Positions 8,991 through 16,190 of a stretch of DNA of 64,000 nt are shown piece by piece; position 1 is the first letter of the stretch, and the number at the start of each line of letters is the position of its first letter. Origin of the DNA: Aquibacillus rhizosphaerae (lineage in GTDB: Bacteria > Bacillota > Bacilli > Bacillales > Amphibacillaceae); assembly GCF_030282825.1 (NCBI RefSeq), contig NZ_JASTZU010000063.1:62001-126000 (forward strand). The letters run 5' to 3'. Position numbers and translations under genes: made by a program. Under the pieces are notes generated by a model. That model was not told the origin of the DNA. It made no database searches and was given only the letters and a program-made list of their open reading frames with translations.

Positions 8991-9854
8991 CACCTTTTCA
9001 ATATAATAAATGTTTTCAGAATCAGGTAAAGCTATTCTATCACTATAGAATAGTAACTCAGTGGCCTTGCGGATATTATTAGCAGAGTAATTTAAACTAT
9101 ATTCTTTTTGGCTTATACCGCTGTATATTTTTTCTATTTCTTCTGATGAATCATAAGTTGTTATCCAAAAATAGTCTGTTAATGATTTGATTTTTTCACT
9201 CAAACTAACATGATCATCGTGGTCATAAAAATTAGAATATAAATTTTTACCTTGCTTGTAATAAGGTGGATCAAAAAATATTAAAGTGTTTTCCGGATTC
9301 AACTTACAAATTTCATTAGAAATGAAATCTTCGGCATCATGATTCGTAAGTTCAATCATTTCCTTAAAACTAGCAATCCTTTTGATTTTTTTAATCAAAT
9401 TAACTTTATTAAACCTGCAGTCAATTTTGTAATTACTTTGTTGATTTTTTCCACCAAGAGGTCCTCCGGTTATTATGCCGGATACGTTAGTTCGATTCAA
9501 AAAGAATGTTGCAAAACCAATTTCTAGTTCTGTGAATCTATCTGGATTCTTTTGGATAGTCCTTTGATAATGCCACTCTTTAAGTGTAACTGGTGTCTCT
9601 TCTATCAGTTTTATAAACTCAGTTGTTTGATTAAGAACAGAATTCCAAAATGAATAAATGCATGGGTCTAAATCATTAATGTATATTCTATTTACGTAGT
9701 TATTAAATAATAAAAATAGCGCAACACCAGACCCGCCCGCAAAAGGCTCAACATAATTTTCATGTATTGTATTTTCTTTAAGTATATCTACAACAAACTT
9801 TTTCATTTGTGTTTTTCCACCTGGATAACGCAGTGGAGAGTCGGTTACTGGAAT
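8988..9854 (-). CDS. D12-class DNA adenine N6-methyltransferase
   Basis: Dam-like enzyme that methylates adenine in DNA. Motif X SPLRYPGGK near the N terminus, SAM-binding EPFAGGSG and catalytic DPPY (in FFDPPYYKQG) are all present; about 288 residues. The start is unusual: AGGAGG ends at 9863, and the only standard in-frame codon, GTG 9861-9863, overlaps it. The third of three consecutive ATT codons (9852-9854) has the best spacing, 8 nt. It lies downstream of and co-oriented with the ATPase gene, gap 66 nt, suggesting a methyltransferase-guarded two-gene system. Confidence 0.85.
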   Translation of the reverse strand: MPVTDSPLRYPGGKTQMKKFVVDILKENTIHENYVEPFAGGSGVALFLLFNNYVNRIYINDLDPCIYSFWNSVLNQTTEFIKLIEETPVTLKEWHYQRTIQKNPDRFTELEIGFATFFLNRTNVSGIITGGPLGGKNQQSNYKIDCRFNKVNLIKKIKRIASFKEMIELTNHDAEDFISNEICKLNPENTLIFFDPPYYKQGKNLYSNFYDHDDHVSLSEKIKSLTDYFWITTYDSSEEIEKIYSGISQKEYSLNYSANNIRKATELLFYSDRIALPDSENIYYIEKV

Positions 9855-9920
9855 AATAATCACCTCCTCTGTAATTGTAACTCACTATTATTGATATGGC
9901 CACTAGAATAAATGAATGAT

Positions 9921-11588
9921 TTATAAATCATTCATAATATAGTTATTCCTGATATAATCTACCGCAATCTTAAATTGAAAAACAAACTCAGCAACATTAT
10001 CTGGATTGTCATTCATCCAATGTCTAATTATATTAGTATTTTCAAAGTGCCTAATATTTTCTCGAAACCAGTTTTTATATTCCTCGCGCATCTTTTTATC
10101 AGTTAAATTCCTAATCCTGTCATCAATATTTTTGACTAGGTTGTCCCTAACCAATTGAGAATGTATGATATCTTGATTTTCTGTCCAAAAAATGTGATCT
10201 TGATCAGCTACTAATTCTTCAAGGTATAAATGTATAGTTTTTTCAGGTGATTCTCTTCCTGGTAGAGCACACATATTTTCGTAATTATCTATTATTTGTT
10301 GGTAAGTCAAGCTCTTTTTAACATCACCATCGGCCAATATAATAACACTCTGAAAATATGAGTCTTTTGAAGGCAGTTTTAATAAGGTATCACAGCTCAT
10401 GCTTGCGCTAATTGCATCAAATCTAATTCCATCAATATTTAAGTCTGGAATGTTGCTAGCCATTCTTTTATAAAAAAATAAGGCCTCATCATCCTCAAAA
10501 TATATCTTTATTTCTTGATCATTATCTTGGTAGAAATTAAAACGTAAAAACATGTCATTCTTAATCTTTTTATAAGTAGGATTTCTCATTATTTTTGGAT
10601 TAATTGTGTTTTGTAAATAAATCACATTATAATATAAGTTATCATCTGCCGGATTTTGCCTTGTCTTGATTTGTTTACCAATTATCTCTTTTATAATTGT
10701 AAGTGAATGAGATGTGACAATAATTTGGAGATTTAATTGTTTTGAGGCTTTATCAAGAATACCAATCAATTTCTCCTGTGCAGATGGATGTAGACAAGCA
10801 TCTACTTCATCAATAACTAGAATTCCACCCTTATATTCATCACCTAATTCTCTCTTCAGCTTTTTAAAAGATATAATGGATGTGATTATTGTACTTAAAC
10901 TGTCTTGTCCTAATGATACTGTTTGGAACGGATAATCAGTAAATTCAGGTCCAATAGATCGTTTACTACTATGTTTTAAATTTTGTTTGGAGATTCTTTC
11001 ACTTTCAACACTTTCATTGCCAATAATTTCAGTGAAAGCTTCATTTATAAATCTTATATCATCTTCATGTACATTAGTGCTGGAGCTAAGTGAATAGAGG
11101 CTCTTATCGGATTCTCCTATTGGAATAACTCTGCTCATTCCTACATATATTGTAGGTATAGGCACCTTAGCATCTGCACCCACATTAAGAAAGTGTTGAT
11201 TAGTTAGTTTTCCATCTTCCTTTACATTCCTAGGTACAACTTTTAGACGGTCTCCATGCCTGGATACAGTACACTTTTTTAATAGTTCTTCACCTTCATA
11301 TTCATATTTAAGAAAAGTAGAGTACTTTTCATCTTGATTATTAATATAATCACTGCGTTCATCCAAGTGAAAGATTTCTTGAAATTGACTTTGATAGATT
11401 TTATCAAAGTAACTTTTGTGGCCCTTAAGTTCAGATCCATTAGCTACTAAGCCGAGTATTGTAGATTTACCGATGCCGTTATGTCCAGCTATAACTGTAA
11501 TTCTATTTGCTATGTCAATTTCAATTCCTTTTAATTTACGAAACCTCTCAATAGTAATCGAGTTTAACATGTTCCTTATATTAACCAT
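9921..11588 (-). CDS. AAA/ABC-type ATPase with C-terminal TOPRIM-like region (OLD-like)
   Basis: A 555-residue protein. Walker A GHNGIGKS is at 35-42, a signature-like SLGQDSLS at 225-232, Walker B ILVIDEVD at 256-263 and the H-loop TSHS at 292-295: an SMC/ABC-type ATPase of the kind found in OLD, GajA and AriA. The C-terminal part has an acidic residue after a beta strand (IYFEDDEA, E365) and ILADGD (D420, D422), the spacing of a TOPRIM nuclease; this is my reading and moderate. The LPGRESPE segment is common in phage ATPases of this type. Candidate defence nuclease paired with the adenine methyltransferase. Start ATG 11588 has GAGGAG 12 nt away; ATG at codon 7 is an alternative. Confidence 0.75.
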   Translation of the reverse strand: MVNIRNMLNSITIERFRKLKGIEIDIANRITVIAGHNGIGKSTILGLVANGSELKGHKSYFDKIYQSQFQEIFHLDERSDYINNQDEKYSTFLKYEYEGEELLKKCTVSRHGDRLKVVPRNVKEDGKLTNQHFLNVGADAKVPIPTIYVGMSRVIPIGESDKSLYSLSSSTNVHEDDIRFINEAFTEIIGNESVESERISKQNLKHSSKRSIGPEFTDYPFQTVSLGQDSLSTIITSIISFKKLKRELGDEYKGGILVIDEVDACLHPSAQEKLIGILDKASKQLNLQIIVTSHSLTIIKEIIGKQIKTRQNPADDNLYYNVIYLQNTINPKIMRNPTYKKIKNDMFLRFNFYQDNDQEIKIYFEDDEALFFYKRMASNIPDLNIDGIRFDAISASMSCDTLLKLPSKDSYFQSVIILADGDVKKSLTYQQIIDNYENMCALPGRESPEKTIHLYLEELVADQDHIFWTENQDIIHSQLVRDNLVKNIDDRIRNLTDKKMREEYKNWFRENIRHFENTNIIRHWMNDNPDNVAEFVFQFKIAVDYIRNNYIMNDL

Positions 11589-11639
11589 TTTATTTAAAAT
11601 CTCCTCTCAAATCTGTTAGCTATAATCTAGTTAATACCA

Positions 11640-11677
11640 AATACTATCATGCCAATATAATTTGGTATGATAGTATT
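11640..11677. other. long near-perfect hairpin in the ATPase leader
   Basis: A 16-bp stem, AATACTATCATGCCAA with its complement containing one G-T pair, loop of 6 nt. No gene on the plus strand precedes it, and on the minus strand it lies about 50 nt before the ATPase start without a T-run. Operator, attenuator or processing site are all possible. The remaining bases 11678-11820 hold nothing I recognise. Confidence 0.5.
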
Positions 11678-11822
11678 TTATTCTTTGTTTTATACTCCGT
11701 AACACCAATTCCACGTTGCAAACTCTACGATATTAAAGTCAGTGTACTAAATTCAAATGTTTCATAATAGGAAATGTTTTTCTTAGTTTAAATCATATAG
11801 ATAGTTCTCTATGTATCTTTAT

Positions 11823-11862
11823 AAAAACAACACATATGCGATATTGCTTATGTGTTGTTTTA
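11823..11862. terminator. bidirectional-looking terminator after the repressor gene
   Basis: The stem AAAACAACACATA with TATGTGTTGTTTT is flanked by A-run and T-run, so it can act on the minus strand for the repressor gene. Confidence 0.65.
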
Positions 11863-11882
11863 AAAAAGCCCATAAAAAATGT

Positions 11883-12275
11883 CTATTTATCTAAATTTTT
11901 CTTCTTAGCTTGTTCTGATAAAAACTGAAAATAGTTTTCTAGCTGAGCAATCTCTTCAGGCCCCATAGCCTTCCACTTATCGATATCGAAGAACCCTGAG
12001 TCAGTGATGCCGTATTCTTTGATAAGTTTGTTGATTTCAACTAAAGGATCAAAATCTTTCTCCTTTATTCTTTCATAACTATCTACATTTCCTAATAGAT
12101 AATCTGTAGTTGTATTTAAAGCTTTTGCTAAATCTACAAGCATTGAGTTTGATGGTGAGCTATACTCATTTTCATAATTACTAATGGTAGCCTTAGTGGT
12201 ATTTACTATTTTTCCTAGACTCTCCTGAGACAAACCTCTTAATTTTCTTAAATGTCTTAATCTATCTGAGAACAT
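11883..12275 (-). CDS. XRE-family phage repressor (ImmR-like)
   Basis: A 130-residue protein with an N-terminal helix-turn-helix (SQESLGKIVNTTKATISNYE, residues 15-34) and a short C-terminal region without an S24 peptidase domain. Repressors without self-cleavage are typically inactivated by an ImmA protease, which this prophage has at 8380. Start ATG 12275 after AGGGGG. It is divergent from the Cro-like gene, with paired operators in between, so it should hold lysogeny and control its own promoter. Confidence 0.85.
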   Translation of the reverse strand: MFSDRLRHLRKLRGLSQESLGKIVNTTKATISNYENEYSSPSNSMLVDLAKALNTTTDYLLGNVDSYERIKEKDFDPLVEINKLIKEYGITDSGFFDIDKWKAMGPEEIAQLENYFQFLSEQAKKKNLDK

Positions 12276-12292
12276 ATAGGTTCCCCCTAATT

Positions 12293-12321
12293 ATATATGT
12301 ACAAGTATATTGTACTTGCAA
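12293..12321 (-). promoter_or_regulatory. repressor promoter with operator O1
   Basis: On the minus strand -35 TTGCAA (12321-12316) and an AT-rich -10 region (TATATA) about 18 nt on. The spacer holds the palindrome TACAA-GTATA-TTGTA at 12300-12314, so a bound repressor would cover its own promoter. Confidence 0.6.
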
Positions 12322-12366
12322 AAAAGTTCTTTTTCTATTAAGTATGAAATAATTGTACAAAATGTA

Positions 12367-12395
12367 TTGACATACAAGATTTTTGTACTTATAAT
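12367..12395 (+). promoter_or_regulatory. early promoter with operator O2
   Basis: Perfect sigma-A consensus: TTGACA (12367-12372), 17-nt spacer, TATAAT (12390-12395). The spacer holds TACAA-GATTT-TTGTA (12373-12387), the same operator consensus as O1. A weaker copy, TACAA-GAATC-TCATA, follows at 12407-12421. This is the lytic promoter for the Cro-like gene. Confidence 0.85.
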
Positions 12396-12438
12396 GAAAT
12401 TCAAGGTACAAGAATCTCATACAAAAGAGGTGTTTCAT

Positions 12439-12672
12439 TTGAAAAACAATAGGCTATTAGAAGCTCGAAAAAATAAAGAACTAACACAAGAGCAGTTTGC
12501 CAAAATCCTTGGTTATAAAGGAAGACAGTCAATTGCAAATTGGGAAAATGGTCATTCAGTTCCCCCTTTGTCAGTAGCCTTTAAAGTAGCTGACATCTTA
12601 GAAAGTGATGTTGGCTTTTTATTTGGTATTAGGGTACAAAATACTCATACAAAATCTAAGGAGGCAATCTAA
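12439..12672 (+). CDS. Cro-like XRE-family regulator
   Basis: A 77-residue helix-turn-helix protein (ELTQEQFAKILGYKGRQSIA) directly downstream of the early promoter. I choose TTG 12439 because AGAGGTG lies 7 nt upstream and because earlier in-frame codons would overlap the promoter. Position and size are those of a Cro-type lytic regulator that competes for the same operators. Confidence 0.8.
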   Translation: MKNNRLLEARKNKELTQEQFAKILGYKGRQSIANWENGHSVPPLSVAFKVADILESDVGFLFGIRVQNTHTKSKEAI

Positions 12673-12875
12673 TGGAATTAAAACTTGCTGAAAACATGTT
12701 AGCGGCAGAGATGCTTCGATTCGCACAAGTGAACGTAAATAATCAAAGCAAAGAGGTTGCCGAGGGAATGATTGTGTCAGCAATCAAAATCCTCAGCGAA
12801 AAATTAGAACATTACCCCTATGATTATGTCGGTCGCGAATTAATATTTATTACTGGTCAGGAGATTCAGTTATAA
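12672..12875 (+). CDS. small phage early protein
   Basis: A 67-residue, mainly helical, acidic protein. Its ATG overlaps the stop of the Cro-like gene (TAATG), so translation is probably coupled. Not recognised. Confidence 0.65.
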   Translation: MELKLAENMLAAEMLRFAQVNVNNQSKEVAEGMIVSAIKILSEKLEHYPYDYVGRELIFITGQEIQL

Positions 12876-12878
12876 ATT

Positions 12879-13229
12879 TTATTGTTCCAGTGCCAATTTC
12901 AACAAAGCTGGCAGGGTTAGTGGAACGACTTTTGAAGATTTCTTTTTAATTTTGTTCCAGATTGTATCATTTCGAACTATTTCGAGTAGTTCATGACCAG
13001 GATAAGTTAAATCTTCAATTATTAATATTTTTCCTGACTTGGTGACTCTGAATGTCCCATTAATGAAACCTTCTTCAAGCAATTTCTCACAGCAATATGC
13101 AACAGCATAAGGGTCGAAAGTTTTCAGCCTATTTGCTTTAACAAATTGTTCAATTTTCTTTTCAGTTCCGTAAGGCTGTTCTTCGATTGTAAAAAGCGTT
13201 TCACGAAGAACATCAGGATTCAATTCCAA
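12879..13229 (-). CDS. DUF2513 family phage protein
   Basis: 116 residues from TTG 13229, chosen because GGGGGTG precedes it by about 7 nt; a start 9 codons earlier would use up that site. The segment IIEDLTYPGHELLEIVRND followed by WNKIKKK is the DUF2513 hallmark. It stands alone on the minus strand inside an early plus-strand operon, as these genes often do. Function unknown. Confidence 0.75.
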   Translation of the reverse strand: MELNPDVLRETLFTIEEQPYGTEKKIEQFVKANRLKTFDPYAVAYCCEKLLEEGFINGTFRVTKSGKILIIEDLTYPGHELLEIVRNDTIWNKIKKKSSKVVPLTLPALLKLALEQ

Positions 13230-13296
13230 ATTTTCACCCCCTTTCCTATACACCATTCGACAGGAAGGGAGAAATTACCTACTAGGAGGAAAAACA

Positions 13297-14058
13297 ATGA
13301 ATCAACTAACAAAAATGTTTAATGGTGAGCAACTAAGAATTATTGAAAAAGACAGCGAATCTTGGTTTGTCGCAAAGGATGTTTGTGACATTTTAGAAAT
13401 TAACAACAGCAGACAGGCAGTAACCCGTCTAGATGAAGATGAAAAAACTGGTGTCACTTTAAATGACGGTAGCCAAAACAGAAATTTAACAGCTGTGAAT
13501 GAATTTGGTCTTTACAATTTAGTTTTATCTAGTCGCAAGTCAGAAGCAAAACAATTTAAAAGGTGGATAACACATGAAGTACTTCCTTCTATTAGAAAGA
13601 CTGGTTCTTACCAAATTGAACGAAATCAACCATCTTACATGATTGATGATCCAATCAAACGAGCTGAAATCTGGATTACTGAAAGAAAAGAATTTGAACA
13701 ACTAGAACAGAAACACAAAGCAGATCTGCCTTACACAAACTTTGGAAAAGCCGTATCGAATTCAAATGCATCTATAAACGTTGGAACATTCGCAAAAATG
13801 ATGTATGACGAGCACAACTTAAGAATTGGTCGTAATAAAATGTTCGCTTGGCTTCGTGCTAAAGGTTATTTAATCAAGTTCGGTAGAGAAAAAAACAATC
13901 CTAAGCAACAGTACATTGAACAGGGGTTATTCTCTACAACGGTCACAATGATAAGTCGAACAGAAGGTGACGTTGAATCGGTTACTATATTAATCACCGG
14001 AAAAGGACAAGTTAAATTCGCAGAGCTACTATTAAAAGATTTCAAGGCGGTGATTTAA
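13297..14058 (+). CDS. phage antirepressor (Bro-N plus ANT domains)
   Basis: A 253-residue protein with an N-terminal Bro-N domain (ESWFVAKDVCDILEI; RWITHEVLPSIRKTGSY ends it near residue 105) and a C-terminal ANT/KilAC domain (residues about 140-250, VGTFAKMMYDEHNLRIGRNK). Such proteins counteract lysogenic repressors during induction, by binding them or DNA. AGGAGG stands before ATG 13297. Its place just after the switch genes agrees with that role. Confidence 0.88.
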   Translation: MNQLTKMFNGEQLRIIEKDSESWFVAKDVCDILEINNSRQAVTRLDEDEKTGVTLNDGSQNRNLTAVNEFGLYNLVLSSRKSEAKQFKRWITHEVLPSIRKTGSYQIERNQPSYMIDDPIKRAEIWITERKEFEQLEQKHKADLPYTNFGKAVSNSNASINVGTFAKMMYDEHNLRIGRNKMFAWLRAKGYLIKFGREKNNPKQQYIEQGLFSTTVTMISRTEGDVESVTILITGKGQVKFAELLLKDFKAVI

Positions 14059-14190
14059 ATGAAAGATGTTAAACCACCTCAGATTAGTAAAGAGACACAA
14101 CTAATTATCATGAGGTTCTTCATGAAACATTCAGTGCCTAGATTACTAGCTAAGAAATCAAAAGAATCAGATGAAACAAAAGCTATGTAA
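14059..14190 (+). CDS. small conserved-type phage protein
   Basis: 43 residues, ATG 14059 straight after the antirepressor stop, with GGCGGTG as ribosome site inside the preceding gene. It begins MKDVKPPQISKETQ and contains a basic helix. Small proteins of this pattern occur in other Firmicutes phages; function unknown. Confidence 0.6.
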   Translation: MKDVKPPQISKETQLIIMRFFMKHSVPRLLAKKSKESDETKAM

Positions 14191-14247
14191 CAATATCTAG
14201 CATACTAGTAAACCAAATAAATGAAGGTAGAAAGGGAGAGGAAACAA

Positions 14248-14769
14248 TTGGAAAAAGGAAGAGCCTCAAAGGCTTTAAAACTGGGGAGGAAACTTACTTC
14301 TAAGACGCAGCAACAATTATCAATGGAAACATTTTTAAGTAGAGAAGCATTTTGCCAGCAAGAGAATGAAGCATATAAAGTCCAACCGGATGTTACTAAG
14401 CATTTTATCAATAAATACAACAATCCATGGGTTGCGATGGAGGCGGCTAATGAATACATCGGTTGGGGAGTAACTAGATTGGATGGACGAGCTGCTGATT
14501 TACATAGGAGTTCAGTCAAGGATAAGTTGCTAGAAGAACTTGAGGAAGCTATTGAGGCTATTAAGAAAGTTAAAACTTCACTCAACCCAGATATGATTCA
14601 AAGTTTTGAGAGACAAGATGTTGAGAGGTCGGTACAGGAAATTATAGATGCTACTAAAGCGAGTATCACTTGGGTAGCAATAGTTTGTGATGAATACGGA
14701 TTAAGTTGGTCAGAAGAATGGGATAAGAATCAAACCAAATTGAAAGCTAAACAATTTGTAAGGAGTTGA
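14248..14769 (+). CDS. hypothetical phage early protein
   Basis: 173 residues from TTG 14248, chosen because GGGAGAGG ends 6 nt before it. The first 25 residues are strongly basic (many Lys/Arg); the rest is mixed helical with several Trp. No family recognised. Part of the early operon. Confidence 0.6.
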   Translation: MEKGRASKALKLGRKLTSKTQQQLSMETFLSREAFCQQENEAYKVQPDVTKHFINKYNNPWVAMEAANEYIGWGVTRLDGRAADLHRSSVKDKLLEELEEAIEAIKKVKTSLNPDMIQSFERQDVERSVQEIIDATKASITWVAIVCDEYGLSWSEEWDKNQTKLKAKQFVRS

Positions 14770-14773
14770 TCGT

Positions 14774-15058
14774 GTGAACATCAATTTAGATGTAAGAAAA
14801 CAAGATCAGGAGAAAGCGAGAAAGGAAAGGAATTGCTTCATAGATTGTACCGACCGTGCTAATGAAGAATTTAACAATGGAAGGTATTTAGTTGCAAAAA
14901 AACTTTTGAGTGATGCTGAAAAATCATTAATTGAATTGGACAGACTTACGAAGCTAAAGCAAGAAGATGAAATGAAGATAATAAAAGTGGCCACGTTTCA
15001 GATTCAACCACAACAACAGGTGAATCAGATGATTACTAGGTTTAAATGCGATGAGTGA
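14774..15058 (+). CDS. hypothetical phage early protein
   Basis: 94 residues from GTG 14774 with AGGAG 9 nt upstream. Highly charged and helical, with KARKERNCFIDCTDRANEEF and a Leu/Lys-rich middle suggesting a short coiled coil. Not recognised. Confidence 0.55.
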   Translation: MNINLDVRKQDQEKARKERNCFIDCTDRANEEFNNGRYLVAKKLLSDAEKSLIELDRLTKLKQEDEMKIIKVATFQIQPQQQVNQMITRFKCDE

Positions 15059-15137
15059 TGAATTCCATACTTGGAAAATTCGGATAACTGGATTGGTAGT
15101 TTTAGTATTTTGGATCCATTGGTGTTTGACATTTTAG
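15051..15137 (+). CDS. possible 28-residue membrane peptide
   Basis: ATG 15051 overlaps the end of the preceding gene in another frame. After MSDEFHTWKIRIT comes a hydrophobic helix (GLVVLVFWIHWCLTF). The ribosome site (TAGG, 6 nt) is weak. A single-helix peptide is plausible but unproven. Confidence 0.35.
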   Translation: MSDEFHTWKIRITGLVVLVFWIHWCLTF

Positions 15138-15147
15138 GAGGGGTTAA

Positions 15148-15336
15148 GTGGATAAAGAGCAACGTGACGAGCTGTTCACAAAAATGCAAGGTCTTGATGA
15201 TGAGGAAAAGAACAGAATCCTTACTAGAGTATTTGGCTATGTAGAATCAACACAGGATGAAGAGAAAACTTTTGATCCAGAACATTTCTTTAAGATAGTA
15301 GAATCATTCGTTAAAAAAGGGCAAACAAACAGCTAA
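15148..15336 (+). CDS. small acidic phage protein
   Basis: 62 residues from GTG 15148, 6 nt after AGGAGGGG. Acidic N-terminal helix (MDKEQRDELFTKMQGLDDEE). Not recognised; the strong ribosome site supports expression. Confidence 0.6.
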   Translation: MDKEQRDELFTKMQGLDDEEKNRILTRVFGYVESTQDEEKTFDPEHFFKIVESFVKKGQTNS

Positions 15337-15394
15337 GCCACCGTCCAAAGTAACTTAGCTGCATATTTTATAGTACTTAAATTATATCACGAGG

Positions 15395-15495
15395 TAGGGA
15401 CTAATGCTAGTCCTATCTCAGCGACCAGGAGCTTATTTGATTTCTCCTATTCAATCAAATAATCACCCCTTGGTCTGGTTCTTGGTCGCTGAGAT
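15395..15495. other. nested inverted repeats in a gene-free stretch
   Basis: The stretch 15337-15675 has no convincing gene. It contains a hairpin (TAGGGACTA 15395-15403, loop ATGC, TAGTCCTA) and directly after it an 81-nt two-tier fold: outer 13-bp perfect stem ATCTCAGCGACCA (15415-15427) with 15483-15495, inner 10-bp stem TTATTTGATT (15433-15442) with 15453-15462. It could be a structured RNA, a replication origin or a protein target. An open frame across it looks like a by-product of the repeats. Confidence 0.5.
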
Positions 15496-15675
15496 GGAAC
15501 TAATCAATCCATCACCGTTCATATGTTTTAGTCAAACACTTATGATCTACGATGTTATTTATAACCCACTCCAGAAAGGTGGTGATACATATGCGCTAGT
15601 CATAACGGTTTTGTAGTAAAGAAAGTAGGTGGCGGTCGCTTGATTAACGGCCGTCTTATATGAAGGAGGGTTAAC

Positions 15676-15894
15676 ATGGCAGTTGATTTAGAACATCCAT
15701 CAATCACACGGATTAATCGGACAGGCTACGCAAACATGATTGCACAGGATGAACATTGTGGCATTGATTACTTTGGTTCAGAAATCCTACTAGGAGATAA
15801 GTTTTATGAATTTGATGGTGAAACCGTACTGGATGAAAACTTAGAAAAATATTTGGTGGAAGTGTTGGGGTTTGAGATTAAAGAAGCAATATAA
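15676..15894 (+). CDS. YqaI-like phage protein
   Basis: 72 residues with a very strong site (GAAGGAGGG) before ATG. The pattern of polar start, IDYFGSEILLGDKFYEFDGE and C-terminal ENLEKYLVEVLGFE resembles YqaI of the B. subtilis skin element. Function unknown. Confidence 0.65.
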   Translation: MAVDLEHPSITRINRTGYANMIAQDEHCGIDYFGSEILLGDKFYEFDGETVLDENLEKYLVEVLGFEIKEAI

Positions 15895-15896
15895 AA

Positions 15897-15969
15897 AACT
15901 CGCACCAAAAGGCACGAGTTCAGGACGATCAAGTAAATTAAATGTCAACTTAATTATAAACGGTCGTCC
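15897..15969. other. two inverted repeats between small genes
   Basis: AACTCG (15897-15902) pairs with CGAGTT (15915-15920), and GGACGA (15923-15928) with TCGTCC (15964-15969). Neither is followed by a clear T-run. Weak terminator or RNA processing structure. Confidence 0.35.
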
Positions 15970-15992
15970 AAAAATACGCAAGGAGGGCTTTT

Positions 15993-16190
15993 ATGGATTA
16001 CTACAAACATTTTTTCGAGATGATAAATAAATATCCAGAATGGGAACCAATGCTTATCTATTCTGGGATTTGCAAGGGTCTTGGTTCTAATAAATGGGGC
16101 ACTCACGAACAGTTAATGGACGTTACAAAAGCTTATGAAGATCATTCGAAAGGGGTTAAATATTATGAGTCAATTACAACAGCAGTATGA
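15993..16190 (+). CDS. hypothetical phage protein
   Basis: 65 residues, AAGGAGGG before ATG 15993. Aromatic-rich (MDYYKHFFEMINKYPEW). Its 3' end overlaps the next gene by 26 nt. Not recognised. Confidence 0.55.
   Translation: MDYYKHFFEMINKYPEWEPMLIYSGICKGLGSNKWGTHEQLMDVTKAYEDHSKGVKYYESITTAV

Noticed and set aside
11640-11677. Hairpin as an insertion-sequence end
   Set aside because: No transposase gene, paired terminal repeat or target duplication is visible nearby.
15404-15616. A 70-codon plus-strand frame across the inverted repeats
   Set aside because: It lies inside a nested inverted repeat, has no good ribosome site and its product looks arbitrary; the repeat structure explains the open frame.
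15597-15664. Short frame ending NGFVVKKVGGGRLINGRLI before the YqaI-like gene
   Set aside because: The peptide looks protein-like and AGGTGGTG lies upstream, but no standard start codon is available (only ATA), so I do not call it a gene.
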